A stretch of DNA of 64,000 bases from Oceanospirillaceae bacterium (GCA_013215505.1 JABSQZ010000010.1:162092-226091), one strand, 5' to 3'. Shown: positions 18,265 through 28,456, counted from the stretch's first letter. Notes: generated by a model from the sequence alone, not told the origin. A program made the numbers and translations.

Positions 18265-18825
18265 TCAGTGATCAGAAATAGTTTTTGGGTAGTGGATCAC
18301 ATTGTGGAAAACCGCTAACTCAGATGAGCAGTTTCTATATCCATGGGGTTGATCAGCCTTAAATCTTAGAGTGTCCCCCGCTTGTAAACTCTGCCAATGC
18401 TCGGTTAATTTAATCTGCAACTCTCCTGTAATGACAATAATATCTTCTATCACTCCAATTTCATGAGGATTAGATAAATGCACTTTTCCCGGTGCTATCT
18501 GGTGGGCAAACATTTCACAACAGAGCAGCGGATCAAAGGGGAACAACACTCTAAACTGCAAATTATCATCGAAGCACAGCTGAGTTTTAGAGTGCTTCGC
18601 CAAGGTTTGAGGATTGACACTGTGCGGCTCAAGCAGCACTGACATTGGCAAGTGAAAGCCCTGGGCAATCTTCCACAAAGTGGCCATGGTCGGGCTGGAT
18701 TCCTCGCGCTCTATCTGACCTAACATCGCTTTACTGACATGGGTCTCGAGTGCGGCACGGGACAAACTCCAGCCTCGGGATTTACGAAACTGTTTCAAAT
18801 TATTCGCGATCACTGTATTGAACAT
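18265..18825 (-). CDS. XRE family transcriptional regulator with cupin sensor domain
   Basis: A 186-residue regulator. The N-terminal helix-turn-helix (residues 6-60: RKSRGWSLSRAALETHVSKA, then IEREESSPTMATLWKIA) is followed by a cupin domain (about 100-180) with HQIAPGKVHLSNPHEIG and ALQAGDTLRFKADQPHGY-like strands, which usually binds a small ligand. It faces the BenE-type transporter gene across 162 bp that contain two palindromes, so it most likely controls that transporter and itself. This layout matches E. coli sutR(ydcN)-ydcO. Ligand unknown. Confidence 0.9.
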   Translation of the reverse strand: MFNTVIANNLKQFRKSRGWSLSRAALETHVSKAMLGQIEREESSPTMATLWKIAQGFHLPMSVLLEPHSVNPQTLAKHSKTQLCFDDNLQFRVLFPFDPLLCCEMFAHQIAPGKVHLSNPHEIGVIEDIIVITGELQIKLTEHWQSLQAGDTLRFKADQPHGYRNCSSELAVFHNVIHYPKTISDH

Positions 18826-18844
18826 AAATTAGCCATAAACTATT

Positions 18845-18896
18845 GTGCGCTATAACGCACGATGATAAGATCCTCTCTTGTACGTTATAACGCACA
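18845..18896. promoter_or_regulatory. Two operator-like palindromes between the XRE regulator and transporter
   Basis: Site 1, GTGCGCTATAACGCAC (18845-18860), has perfect 5-bp arms. Site 2, TGTACGTTATAACGCACA (18879-18896), has a perfect 10-bp core CGTTATAACG. Both share TATAACGCAC in the same orientation, with centres 35 bp apart. They are the obvious binding sites for the adjacent regulator, though binding is inferred. Confidence 0.7.
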
Positions 18897-18987
18897 AACT
18901 ATTGTAACTGCTCAGCGGCACTTATTGAACTCCTGAACCGATTTATTATTTGGCCTAGATCACTGTCAGGTAATGCAAAGGACATTT

Positions 18988-20172
18988 ATGAAATCATTAA
19001 AACTCTCACATATTTCGGCGGGCTTTATCGCCGTTCTGGTCGGCTATAGCAGTAGTGTCGCTATTATCTTCCAGGCAGCTGAGTCCCTGGGGGCCAGCCA
19101 GGCGCAATTAAACAGCTGGATGTTAGCTCTGGGTGTGGGCATGGGTGCTACTTCTATTTTGCTGTCTAGTCTCTACCGGATACCCGTGATCACCGCTTGG
19201 TCCACCCCGGGGGCTGCCTTATTAGTTACCTCGCTGGCGGGTGTCGATATGCAGCAGGCGATTGGCAGTTTTATCGTCTGTGGTTTACTGATCTTTATCT
19301 GTGGCCTAAGTGGTTGGTTTGATAAAATCCAACAACTGATTCCCCCCTCTATCGCCAGTGCGATGCTGGCGGGAATACTGTTCCAATTCGGCGTAGGTAT
19401 TTTCCACTCACTGCAGCAAGAAGTTTTTTTAGTCTCGGTGATGGGCCTCAGCTACTTGCTGGGAAAACCACTGCTAAAAAACTTCAACATCCCCTTCGTA
19501 TTAGTAATGGGTATTTTAATTTGTGCGCAACAGGGTTTGTTCATCGAGCAGAGCATAGATTTGAGTTTTGCTGTACCTGTGTGGGTCGTACCCAGCTTCT
19601 CAGTGTCAACTATCGTCAGCGTAGCCATTCCGCTGTTTGTGGTCACTATGACCTCACAAAACATCCCGGGGGCAGCGACAATTAAGGCCGCTGGCTACCA
19701 GCCACCCACCTCTCAAGCCCTCTGCGTTACCGGCCTATGCACTATGCTGTTGGCGCCCCTGGGTGGTTTCTCTTACAATTTAGCCGCTATTACCGCTGCT
19801 ATTTGCTGCTCTGAAGAGGTGGACGCCAATAAAAAGACCCGTTATATCGCCGGTATTTGCACGGGTATTTTCTATATTATTATCGGCCTGTTTGGCGCCA
19901 CCGTGGTGAGCTTATTTCTGATCGCCCCCAAGGCACTGGTAGTCGCCATTGCCGGACTAGCGCTGCTCAACACACTGGCCAACAGCTTAAATGTTGCCCT
20001 ACAAAAAAGTACTGAGCGCGAGGCCGCGCTGGTTACATTGTTGGTCACCGTATCCGGAATCAATTTCTTTGCCATAGGCGCAGCCTTTTGGGGGCTGCTA
20101 TTTGGCATGTTATTTTTATGGCTTTCACGCGCACTCAGTAACAAGCTATCCGTAGCCAGCAATAAAATTTAA
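18988..20172 (+). CDS. BenE family (benzoate/H+ symporter-like) transporter
   Basis: A 394-residue inner-membrane protein with about 11-12 hydrophobic spans. The N-terminal block AGFIAVLVGYSSSVAIIFQA, then AWSTPGAALLVT and IPPSIASAMLAGILFQFG, is close to E. coli YdcO/BenE. ATG at 18988 is chosen since AAGGA lies 7 bases before it, while the ATG at 18973 lacks a site and would add five residues. Benzoate as substrate is only the family name; no aromatic catabolism genes are nearby, so the real substrate is open. Confidence 0.9.
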   Translation: MKSLKLSHISAGFIAVLVGYSSSVAIIFQAAESLGASQAQLNSWMLALGVGMGATSILLSSLYRIPVITAWSTPGAALLVTSLAGVDMQQAIGSFIVCGLLIFICGLSGWFDKIQQLIPPSIASAMLAGILFQFGVGIFHSLQQEVFLVSVMGLSYLLGKPLLKNFNIPFVLVMGILICAQQGLFIEQSIDLSFAVPVWVVPSFSVSTIVSVAIPLFVVTMTSQNIPGAATIKAAGYQPPTSQALCVTGLCTMLLAPLGGFSYNLAAITAAICCSEEVDANKKTRYIAGICTGIFYIIIGLFGATVVSLFLIAPKALVVAIAGLALLNTLANSLNVALQKSTEREAALVTLLVTVSGINFFAIGAAFWGLLFGMLFLWLSRALSNKLSVASNKI

Positions 20173-20293
20173 CAAGCTTTTGTGTATTTCAAAGCGCTAT
20201 AATTAGCCTTCAAGTATAGCGCGACACAAGTCGCTGTTAAGCGGCATTAAAGCCCTGAAATAGTTTGCTAATTTTTTAATAAGTGAGAGTAAA

Positions 20294-20620
20294 ATGGATT
20301 GCCTTTTTTGTAAAATTATCAACCGTGAAATCCCAGCCAAAATTATCTATGAAGATGACGAGATGATTGCTTTTGATGACATACACCCTAAGGCGCCTAA
20401 GCACTTTTTAGTCATTCCCAAGAAGCATATAAGTACCTTAAATGATCTCACCGATACAGATATCCCACTGGTGGGAAAACTAGTCAAAACTGCCAGCCAT
20501 TTAGCGGCCAGTGCCGGTATAGCTGACAGCGGCTACCGAACTGTGTTTAACTGCAATAAAGAAGGCGGACAAGTTATCTATCACATCCATTTACATGTAA
20601 TGGGCGGCAAACAACTCTAA
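20294..20620 (+). CDS. hinT: HIT family purine nucleoside phosphoramidase
   Basis: A 108-residue histidine triad protein. The start MDCLFCKIINREIPAKIIYE and the catalytic HIHLHVMGG (His97, His99, His101) are those of HinT, which hydrolyses AMP-lysine and similar phosphoramidates. The length is right for the short bacterial form. It stands alone on the plus strand and converges on rlmB. Confidence 0.95.
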   Translation: MDCLFCKIINREIPAKIIYEDDEMIAFDDIHPKAPKHFLVIPKKHISTLNDLTDTDIPLVGKLVKTASHLAASAGIADSGYRTVFNCNKEGGQVIYHIHLHVMGGKQL

Positions 20621-20653
20621 AGCCACAAATTCAACGAAATTAAGCCAATAAAA

Positions 20654-20671
20654 AACCCGCCGTGGCGGGTT
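20654..20671. terminator. Terminator between hinT and rlmB
   Basis: CCCGCC (20656-20661) pairs with GGCGGG (20664-20669). On the minus strand the stem is followed by TTTTTT, so it chiefly ends the hemH-rlmB transcript; on the plus strand the T-run is weak. Confidence 0.85.
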
Positions 20672-20696
20672 ATTGATCTCTGGTTAACAGCTAATA

Positions 20697-21437
20697 TTAA
20701 CTTCTTCTCTGCCTGAGCGCCTCGTACAGACAAATACCGGTGGCCACTGAGACATTCAGACTACTCACTTCTCCTGCCATGGGCAATTTTACCAGGAAGT
20801 CACAGTTTTCCTTAGTGAGACGGCGCATCCCCTTACCCTCCGCACCCATAACAATTGCCAGTGGACCCGATAAGTTTGCCTGGTAGACATCTTGTTCAGC
20901 CTCGCCTGCCGTTCCCGCTATCCACACCCCACGCTGTTGAAGATGCTGCAGCGTTCTGGTCAAATTAGTCACTTGCACATAGGGCATTACATCAACAGCC
21001 CCGCAAGCCACTTTAGCCACAGTAGGGTTTAAGGGTGCCGAGTTGTTTTTCGGCGCAATAACGGCATGCACACCCGCAGCATCGGCACTGCGGATGCAAG
21101 CTCCTAAATTATGCGGGTCGGTGACCCCATCTAACACTAATAGAAATGCTGGCTCAGCTAATGTGTCCAATAGTGTATCAAGGTAGCTTTCATCTTTTGC
21201 CTGCATCGGCTCACATTGTATCGCCACCCCTTGATGCACAGCTCTTGAGGTTAACTCATCGAGTACTTTGCGGTTGCAGCGCTCTATGACAATATTAAGC
21301 TGTTGTGCAGTCGCTATTACCTGGCCTATTCGCTCATCTTTCCTGTCGGCAATGATCAATAACTTTTGCACTCGGGAAGGGTCGTGTTTTAGCGTGGTTT
21401 TGACTGCGTGAAAACCAAAAAGTACATCAAGTGTCAA
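20697..21437 (-). CDS. rlmB: 23S rRNA (guanosine-2'-O-)-methyltransferase RlmB
   Basis: A SpoU-family methyltransferase that modifies G2251 of 23S rRNA. The 246 residues carry an N-terminal RNA-binding domain and the SpoU knot motifs LDGVTDPHNLGACIRSADA, IVMGAEGKGMRRL and PMAGEVSSLNVSVATGICLY. The start is TTG at 21437, set by GGAG 6 bases before it. The start lies inside the end of hemH (11-bp overlap), so translation is coupled. Confidence 0.95.
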   Translation of the reverse strand: MTLDVLFGFHAVKTTLKHDPSRVQKLLIIADRKDERIGQVIATAQQLNIVIERCNRKVLDELTSRAVHQGVAIQCEPMQAKDESYLDTLLDTLAEPAFLLVLDGVTDPHNLGACIRSADAAGVHAVIAPKNNSAPLNPTVAKVACGAVDVMPYVQVTNLTRTLQHLQQRGVWIAGTAGEAEQDVYQANLSGPLAIVMGAEGKGMRRLTKENCDFLVKLPMAGEVSSLNVSVATGICLYEALRQRRS

Positions 21438-22464
21438 TTTTATCTCCTAGCCAATCAGCTGCTTGCTGTTGCAATATATCTGATAGGCATTCTATAAATA
21501 ATGTGTCGTCATTCAGTGCCGGTATATAGCGATACTCTACTCCGCCACTTTCGATAAATAAATCTCTATTGGTTTTAGCTACTTCTTCCAGGGTCTCCAG
21601 ACAATCGGCGGAAAATGCCGGGCAGATTACATCAATCGAAGTAATTCCCTGCTCAGCTAACTGCTTTAATGTTTCATCAGTATAAGGTTGTACCCACTTA
21701 GTCACGCCGAATCTGGACTGAAAGCTACTGATATACTGCCCACTGTAGTCACTGCCGGCCCCAGTGGCCAACGCTGCCTTGACCGCATCTGTAGTCGCCA
21801 GGCACTGCTCTGGATAGGGGTCCCCCGCATCGGCATACTGTTGCGGTATGCCGTGATAGGAAAACATCAGACACTGCGCAGGCGCATGTTGCTGCCAGTG
21901 TTTCTCAATACTTTGGTTTAAACCCTGAATAAATTTTGGATGTTGGTGATAAGATTTCAGAATACGGATGTCTAATACGTCTCGAATACTGCGCTGAAAT
22001 TGTGCTACTTTATCGTATACGGCACCCGTTGATGTTGCCGAGTACTGTGGAAATAAAGGCATCACAAATACTTTGCTGTAGTTTTGTGCATGCAGTTTAT
22101 GTAAGACTCCTGTCAGACTCTCACTATCGTTGCCATAAGTCATTGCAGCAAACACATCTGCAGGATATTTATAACTGCATTGCAGAGTTTTTTGTAGAGC
22201 TTGCACTTGAGCATTCAATATATGTCGCATCGGTGAGCCCTGCTGCCAAATTTGCGCATACAACTTGGCAACTTTTTTCGGTCTAGTACGCAATACGATA
22301 AAGTTTAAAATAAACAGCCACAACCAGCGCCTGGGTCCACTGCCTTCGATTACCCTCTTATCCGCTAAAAACTCCCCTAAGAAAGCGCTCACTGATTTAC
22401 TATCGGCATCCTTTGGGGTGCCTATATTGACGAGTACTACCGCTGTTTTTTCGAATCTAGACAT
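21427..22464 (-). CDS. hemH: Ferrochelatase
   Basis: HemH inserts ferrous iron into protoporphyrin IX, the final step of protoheme synthesis. The 345-residue protein starts AVVLVNIGTPKDADSKSVSAF. It has FVMPLFPQYSATSTGAVYD, the metal-channel histidine in MFSYHGIPQQYADAGDPYPEQC-like order, and WVQPYTDETLKQLAEQG with the glutamate near CPAFSADCLETLEE. It is encoded upstream of rlmB and overlaps it by 11 bp, an unusual partner. Confidence 0.96.
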   Translation of the reverse strand: MSRFEKTAVVLVNIGTPKDADSKSVSAFLGEFLADKRVIEGSGPRRWLWLFILNFIVLRTRPKKVAKLYAQIWQQGSPMRHILNAQVQALQKTLQCSYKYPADVFAAMTYGNDSESLTGVLHKLHAQNYSKVFVMPLFPQYSATSTGAVYDKVAQFQRSIRDVLDIRILKSYHQHPKFIQGLNQSIEKHWQQHAPAQCLMFSYHGIPQQYADAGDPYPEQCLATTDAVKAALATGAGSDYSGQYISSFQSRFGVTKWVQPYTDETLKQLAEQGITSIDVICPAFSADCLETLEEVAKTNRDLFIESGGVEYRYIPALNDDTLFIECLSDILQQQAADWLGDKIDT

Positions 22465-22632
22465 TAATGCTGTCCACTTATCCTAAACTTGTTGAAGGTA
22501 TTCTAGGTTGATAATAGTTCACTCACAAGCATAAGCCCTAAGCTATCTCAGTTGGCGACTAAGTCATCTTTCACTAACCCTATAGATTTTTTAATTCCAT
22601 ATCAGGCAATGGTCTTATTCTTTTCGCAAGAG

Positions 22633-22728
22633 ACGCTCTTTGGCATCCCTGCCAACGCTAATACCGTTCGTCCTGAACATACGCTCTTTGGCATCCCTGC
22701 CAACGCTAATACCGTTCGTCCTGAACAT
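22633..22728. repeat. Perfect tandem duplication of a 48-bp unit
   Basis: Units 22633-22680 and 22681-22728 are identical over 48 bp. Each contains two small hairpins, GGCATCCCTGCC and GTTCGTCCTGAAC. Such hairpin pairs occur as dispersed intergenic elements in several gammaproteobacteria (from memory). The exact identity implies recent duplication. Confidence 0.95.
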
Positions 22729-22754
22729 AAAAAAAGCCGCACTAGGCGGCTTTT
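22729..22754 (-). terminator. Terminator of adk
   Basis: AAAAGCCGC (22732-22740) pairs with GCGGCTTTT (22746-22754) around a 5-nt loop. Read on the minus strand it ends in a run of seven T, 20 bases after the adk stop codon. Confidence 0.88.
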
Positions 22755-22773
22755 AATACTAGAGAGTATAAGT

Positions 22774-23784
<1,011 letters not shown>

Positions 23785-24609
23785 CTACAGGCCTCTTAGC
23801 TTCGCTTCGTGCCAAAATCCATCAAGTTCATCCAGAGAATACTGCTGCCAATCCTTGTCACCGTCACTGACACTCTGCTCGACATAGCCAAAGCGGCGGC
23901 TAAATTTATTGTTAGTGCCGCGCAGGGCCTCCTCTGCGTTGACTCCTAGATGCCGTGCCAAATTGACTTGAGAAAACAACAAGTCTCCCATCTCATCCTT
24001 AATCGCCGGCATATGACCACTGGCTATGGCCTCTTTAAGCTCGGCCAATTCCTCTTCAATTTTTTCAATAACAGGCGTGATCTCACACCAGTCAAAACCT
24101 ACCTTTGCCGCCCTGCGCTGCAGTTTGTCGGCCCTTTGTAGCGCCGGCAAGGCCTTGGGGATGTCGTCTAACAATGAACTTTCGGAGTTTTTCTGAGTTT
24201 GACTTTTTTGCAATCTCTCCTGTACTTTGATCGCCTCCCAACTTTCAGCTATTTGCTGCTCGCTGGGTTTAACTGCCACTTTGGCATGCAGGTCAAGATC
24301 CAAAAACACGTGCGGATGACGACGTATAAGCTTGCTGACTAATTGATGTATGACCTCGGACAAATCAAACAATTGTTGCTCGCGGGCCAGCTGTGAGTAA
24401 AATAAGATCTGAAACAACAGATCTCCCAGCTCTTCGCACAAATGTGGCCAATCACCCTGTTCAATAGCATCTACTACTTCGTAGCACTCTTCCAAAGTGT
24501 AGGGAATAATACTACTGAAATCTTGTTTGATATCCCAGGGACAACCAAATTCCGGCTCTCTTAAGCGCTCCAGTAAATACACCAGATCTTCTAAATTATA
24601 CTTTTTCAT
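23785..24609 (-). CDS. mazG: Nucleoside triphosphate pyrophosphohydrolase MazG
   Basis: MazG hydrolyses NTPs and dNTPs and helps to lower the alarmone level in E. coli. Two MazG repeats are visible: the first with CPWDIKQDFSSIIPYTLEEC and ELGDLLFQILFYSQ, the second with VEEELAELKEAIASG-like acid clusters and DEMGDLLFSQVNLARHLG. With ATG at 24609 the protein is 274 residues (263 in E. coli). A GTG two codons earlier (24615) has better spacing to AAGAG and is the alternative. It lies 95 bp after relA, as in pseudomonads. Confidence 0.95.
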   Translation of the reverse strand: MKKYNLEDLVYLLERLREPEFGCPWDIKQDFSSIIPYTLEECYEVVDAIEQGDWPHLCEELGDLLFQILFYSQLAREQQLFDLSEVIHQLVSKLIRRHPHVFLDLDLHAKVAVKPSEQQIAESWEAIKVQERLQKSQTQKNSESSLLDDIPKALPALQRADKLQRRAAKVGFDWCEITPVIEKIEEELAELKEAIASGHMPAIKDEMGDLLFSQVNLARHLGVNAEEALRGTNNKFSRRFGYVEQSVSDGDKDWQQYSLDELDGFWHEAKLRGL

Positions 24610-24704
24610 TACCACTGCAGACTCTTTAGCTGGGATCAGGGAAGATGCGAACCACTGCAGACTGTTCTATGCAGGGCATAGCCATAGCAGACTGGTTGTC
24701 ACCT

Positions 24705-26978
24705 TTATTGACTCGGATTACTTCTGTTGCGCCGAACATCAATCACATTTGAGACCTGGTTAACTTTGTCCATCAGCCGACCTAAACTATCCAACCTGGC
24801 TACCTCTATGGTAAACATAAAATTAGCAGTACTGTTCTGTCTGTCGGTCTTAGTATTTGCCGAAAGTACATTGCAGTGTTCATTGGCAAAAACAGTCATC
24901 ATATCGCGCAGTAAACCGGAGCGATCATAGGCGGTAATCGCTATTTCTACCGGATAAGTGCGCTCGCCTTTCTCACCCCACTCTACCGGTACAATCCGCA
25001 CTGCGTCATTTTCGCGCAAAGTCATCAAGTTCGAGCAATCATCGCGGTGGATCGACACCCCTCTGCCCTGAGTAATAAAGCCGCTGATCAGATCTCCTGG
25101 AACTGGCTGACAGCATGAGGCAATGTTAGTTAACAGATTTGCCACGCCGAGAATACTGATACCCGAGTTATCAGAGGCCTTATCTTGCGCTTTCCTGGTG
25201 GCACTTAGCGCTAAAGGTAATTGTTCGTCCTCGGCCCTATCTCCCAATTGTGACTGCGTCGCATTCAGTATTTGCGATAGCCTGATATCCCCGGCGCCCA
25301 GGGCCGCATACATATCATTAATTTGTTGGAAGTTAATTTGCCTGGCGGTGACTTTTAGATCGATATCACCGGCGTTAATAGCTAATCGATTAAATTCACG
25401 CTCTATAATTTGACGACCGGCGGCAATATTTTTGTCTTTATCTTGCAGTTTAAACCAGTGAGCTACTTTTGCCCTGGCTTTGGAAGTAGTGACATAGCCA
25501 AGATTTAAGTTCAACCAATCGCGCCTGGGCTTTTGCTCGGAGCCGGTTAGAATTTCAACTTGGTCACCCGTGGTCAAAGGCTTATTTAACGGTACTATAC
25601 GGCCATTAACTTTGGCCCCACAGCAGCGGTGTCCAATTTCAGTGTGCACTCGGTAGGCGAAATCTATTGCGGTTGCACCATTTTGCATGTCTATCACATG
25701 ACCATCAGGAGTGAATAGATAGAGTCGATCCTGAACCACATCTGTCCTTAAAATTTCACCGAGCCCCTCAGCTTCGCCCAGGTCTTCATGCCATTCCAAA
25801 ACTTGTCTCAGCCAGGTGATTTTATCTTCATAGGAATCACTGCCAGCGTCAGTATCAGTACCTTTATAGACATGGTGAGCGCATACTCCGAGCTCCGCTT
25901 CTTCGTGCATTTCCGCCGTGCGTATCTGTATTTCTAACACTTTACCTTCGGGTCCAAAAACCGCGGTATGTAATGAGCGGTAACCATTGGGCTTTGGAGA
26001 GGCGATGTAATCATCAAATTCATGGGGAATATTGCGCCAGATTCCATGTACTATGCCAAGCGCGGCATAACAATCACGTACATCCGGAACCAGCACACGC
26101 ACCGCACGCATATCATAGACTTGAGAGAACTCTATATTCTTGCGCTGCATTTTTCGCCAGATACTGTAAATGTGTTTGGCTCGCCCCTGCACATCAGCTT
26201 CAATATTTTGCGCCTGTAGTTTCTGACAGACAGTGTCCACCGCTGTGTCGATAAACTTTTGTCTTTCAATGCGCTTGCCGTCAAGCATTTTAGCAATGGT
26301 TTTATAATCATTCGGCTTGAGGTAGCGAAAAGATAAGTCTTCAAGTTCCCACTTGATGTGGCCTATCCCCAGCCTGTGTGCCAGTGGTGCATAAATATCA
26401 AACACTTCACGGGCGACCAGATAGCGCTTCATTCTGTCGGCATTTTTGACACTGCGAATAGCGCAGGTGCGCTCGGCGATTTTAATCAGTGCCACACGCA
26501 CATCATCGATCATGGCCACTAACATTTTACGCACAGTATCTACTTGCGGCGCATCCGAGCCCAGCACTGCATCACCCGTGCGCGGATTGATACGACTGCC
26601 GATGGCAGCCATCTGCAGCACTCCTTCAATTCGAGTGCTTATTTTAGCGCCAAAACGTTTATGAACCTGGGCGACAGAGAGTTTCTTCTCTCTGACGCAG
26701 CGATAAAGCACTGCGGCAATTAAAGAGTCTTCATCCTGTTGCAGCTCCGAGAGAATTTGCGCCATTTCCAGACCAATTAAGAAACAGCCGTTGCCGTAAG
26801 CACTCCAGTCATCGTCGGCACCTTTATTGGCAATATACACTTCCTGCGCCAGCTCACAGGCCCGCTCAAGCTTTTGCGGGTTTGCCAAGCTCACCTGGCC
26901 CTCAATCATTGAGATCCAAAGTGGTATATCTACTGTGCCATCCTCTTTAACCGGATGATCATCTCTTACCTTAACCAT
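24705..26978 (-). CDS. relA: GTP pyrophosphokinase (stringent response synthetase)
   Basis: RelA makes (p)ppGpp from GTP or GDP and ATP when uncharged tRNA is on the ribosome. The 757-residue protein has the HD region, synthetase, TGS (DRLYLFTPDGHVIDMQNGAT), zinc-finger (SCCQPVPGD) and ACT domains in order. The HD hydrolase motif is lost (LYRCVREKK where active enzymes have HDxxED) and the synthetase loop is EFDDYI, both marks of RelA rather than SpoT. The synthetase core reads PNGYRSLHTAVFGPEGK and EIQIRTAEMHEEAELG. Flanked by cysM and mazG. Confidence 0.97.
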   Translation of the reverse strand: MVKVRDDHPVKEDGTVDIPLWISMIEGQVSLANPQKLERACELAQEVYIANKGADDDWSAYGNGCFLIGLEMAQILSELQQDEDSLIAAVLYRCVREKKLSVAQVHKRFGAKISTRIEGVLQMAAIGSRINPRTGDAVLGSDAPQVDTVRKMLVAMIDDVRVALIKIAERTCAIRSVKNADRMKRYLVAREVFDIYAPLAHRLGIGHIKWELEDLSFRYLKPNDYKTIAKMLDGKRIERQKFIDTAVDTVCQKLQAQNIEADVQGRAKHIYSIWRKMQRKNIEFSQVYDMRAVRVLVPDVRDCYAALGIVHGIWRNIPHEFDDYIASPKPNGYRSLHTAVFGPEGKVLEIQIRTAEMHEEAELGVCAHHVYKGTDTDAGSDSYEDKITWLRQVLEWHEDLGEAEGLGEILRTDVVQDRLYLFTPDGHVIDMQNGATAIDFAYRVHTEIGHRCCGAKVNGRIVPLNKPLTTGDQVEILTGSEQKPRRDWLNLNLGYVTTSKARAKVAHWFKLQDKDKNIAAGRQIIEREFNRLAINAGDIDLKVTARQINFQQINDMYAALGAGDIRLSQILNATQSQLGDRAEDEQLPLALSATRKAQDKASDNSGISILGVANLLTNIASCCQPVPGDLISGFITQGRGVSIHRDDCSNLMTLRENDAVRIVPVEWGEKGERTYPVEIAITAYDRSGLLRDMMTVFANEHCNVLSANTKTDRQNSTANFMFTIEVARLDSLGRLMDKVNQVSNVIDVRRNRSNPSQ

Positions 26979-27030
26979 GGCTAATCGCCACTCCTTGTGG
27001 GTATCGCATAAACGTCTTTTGCGCTCAGCT

Positions 27031-27050
27031 GCTGCTGTTTAAACAACAGC
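27031..27050. repeat. Near-perfect palindrome between cysM and relA
   Basis: A 20-bp dyad centred on TTTAAA, with arms GCTGCTGTTT and AAACAACAGC and one mismatch. It sits between the cysM stop and the relA start on the same transcript side. It could be an operator or a weak hairpin; no T-run supports termination on the minus strand. Confidence 0.4.
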
Positions 27051-27083
27051 TGAATTTTATTTTTATATTGGAATAGAGTTTAT

Positions 27084-27992
27084 TTACTCTGATGGTTCTT
27101 TATTAAACACACCGGTGGATAAGTATCTGTCACCGCGATCACAGATAATGCACACTATCAGGCTGTTCTGAACCGTTTCTGCGACCTTAAGTGCTCCTGC
27201 AACGGCACCGCCGGATGAGACGCCGCAAAAAATACCTTCTTCAGTGGCCAGTAATCGCATAGTCACTTCCGCCTCTTGTTGAGTAATATCTAAGGTTGTA
27301 TCAACCTTAGTTTCATCAAAGATAGACGGCAGATAAGCTTTTGGCCAGCGGCGGATACCGGGTATTGAAGCTCCGTCAGCAGGTTGCAAACCAACAATCT
27401 GAATTTCTGGGTTCTGCTCTTTCAAAAATTGCGAGGTTCCCATGATAGTACCTGTGGTGCCCATTGAACTGACAAAATGGGTAATCTTCCCCTGAGTTTG
27501 GCGCCACAGTTCCGGGCCTGTGCCCTGATAGTGAGACATAGGGTTATCTGCATTAGAAAATTGATCTAGAACAATACCTTTACCTTCGGCTTGCATTTGC
27601 AACGCTAAATCGCGCGCATATTCCATGCCCTGTTCAGAACTGACCTCTAAAAGCTGCGCGCCATAGGCTGTCATTGATGTCTTGCGCTCGGCACTCATGT
27701 TATCCGGCATTATCAGCAGCATTTTATAGCCTTTAATAGCCGCTGCCATCGCCAGCGCGATGCCGGTATTACCCGAAGTCGCTTCTATCAACGTATCTCC
27801 GGGTTTTATCTCGCCGCGACTTTCAGCGCTATTGATCATAGATATCGCCGGACGATCTTTCACTGACCCAGCCGGGTTGTTGCCTTCTAATTTACACAAT
27901 ATTAGATTGCCGTTGGCCACTTTCAGGCGCTGCAACCGTACCAGAGGAGTATTGCCTATATAGTCTTCAATAGTGGGAAACTGCTCACTCAT
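27084..27992 (-). CDS. cysM: Cysteine synthase B
   Basis: A PLP enzyme that forms cysteine from O-acetylserine and sulfide or thiosulfate. The 302 residues contain the PLP lysine in NPAGSVKDRP (Lys45), the phosphate loop EATSGNTGIALA and the CysM-type IPGIRRWPKAYLPSIFD. The shorter length and these motifs fit CysM better than CysK. It lies between acpS and relA. In Pseudomonas, rlmD and gacS sit in this interval; here they are absent. Confidence 0.95.
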   Translation of the reverse strand: MSEQFPTIEDYIGNTPLVRLQRLKVANGNLILCKLEGNNPAGSVKDRPAISMINSAESRGEIKPGDTLIEATSGNTGIALAMAAAIKGYKMLLIMPDNMSAERKTSMTAYGAQLLEVSSEQGMEYARDLALQMQAEGKGIVLDQFSNADNPMSHYQGTGPELWRQTQGKITHFVSSMGTTGTIMGTSQFLKEQNPEIQIVGLQPADGASIPGIRRWPKAYLPSIFDETKVDTTLDITQQEAEVTMRLLATEEGIFCGVSSGGAVAGALKVAETVQNSLIVCIICDRGDRYLSTGVFNKEPSE

Positions 27993-28081
27993 AACTGTAC
28001 CTATTTGTTAAGTCCCCAGCCGTCTAATTGCGACCAGGTTATAAATTCTATGCTCTAACATTGCTCTGATGTCTAATATTA

Positions 28082-28456
28082 TCAGCGCTCCAACACTACC
28101 ATAGCCACAATGTAGTCACGTTCATCACTGTAGGAGAGAAAACTATTTTTTACCGCCAGTGAATCCGCTCTGAGCAAAGCTCCACCACTCAATGTCAGCA
28201 ACGGCTTACCCCACTCATCTTTACTAATTTCAATGTGCTGCCAGCCGACGCCATTGCCAATTCCGGTACCTAAAGCTTTCACTACCGCTTCCTTGGCGGC
28301 AAAGCGCTTAGCCAGAAATCTAGCCCCTTGCGGGGATTGCCTGAATTGCTCTAATTCGCCTGGGGTTAAAATTCGCTCAGCCAATTTTGGCGTGCGTTGC
28401 AACGCTTTTTCTATGCGTTCAAGCTTTAATAGATCAGTGCCTATTCCTACAATCAT
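28082..28456 (-). CDS. acpS: Holo-[acyl-carrier-protein] synthase
   Basis: AcpS transfers phosphopantetheine from CoA to acyl carrier protein. The 124 residues hold the two family signatures: GIGTDLLKLERIEKAL (metal-binding Asp) and FLAKRFAAKEAVVKALGTG. It follows recO directly (32 bp), whereas pdxJ normally intervenes in E. coli and Pseudomonas. Confidence 0.96.
   Translation of the reverse strand: MIVGIGTDLLKLERIEKALQRTPKLAERILTPGELEQFRQSPQGARFLAKRFAAKEAVVKALGTGIGNGVGWQHIEISKDEWGKPLLTLSGGALLRADSLAVKNSFLSYSDERDYIVAMVVLER

Larger units (their letters stand above)
22465..22773. other. Intergenic region between hemH and adk
   Basis: A 309-bp gap on the adk-to-hemH side. It holds the adk terminator and the 48-bp tandem duplication listed separately, plus presumed hemH promoter sequence. 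Short ORFs here are made from the repeat and are not credited. Confidence 0.6.

Noticed and set aside
18973..18987. Longer N-terminus for the BenE-type transporter
   Set aside because: The ATG at 18973 has no ribosome site, while AAGGA fits the ATG at 18988.
27031..27050. Palindrome between cysM and relA as an intrinsic terminator
   Set aside because: No T-run follows on the strand of the genes, and the dyad has almost no loop.
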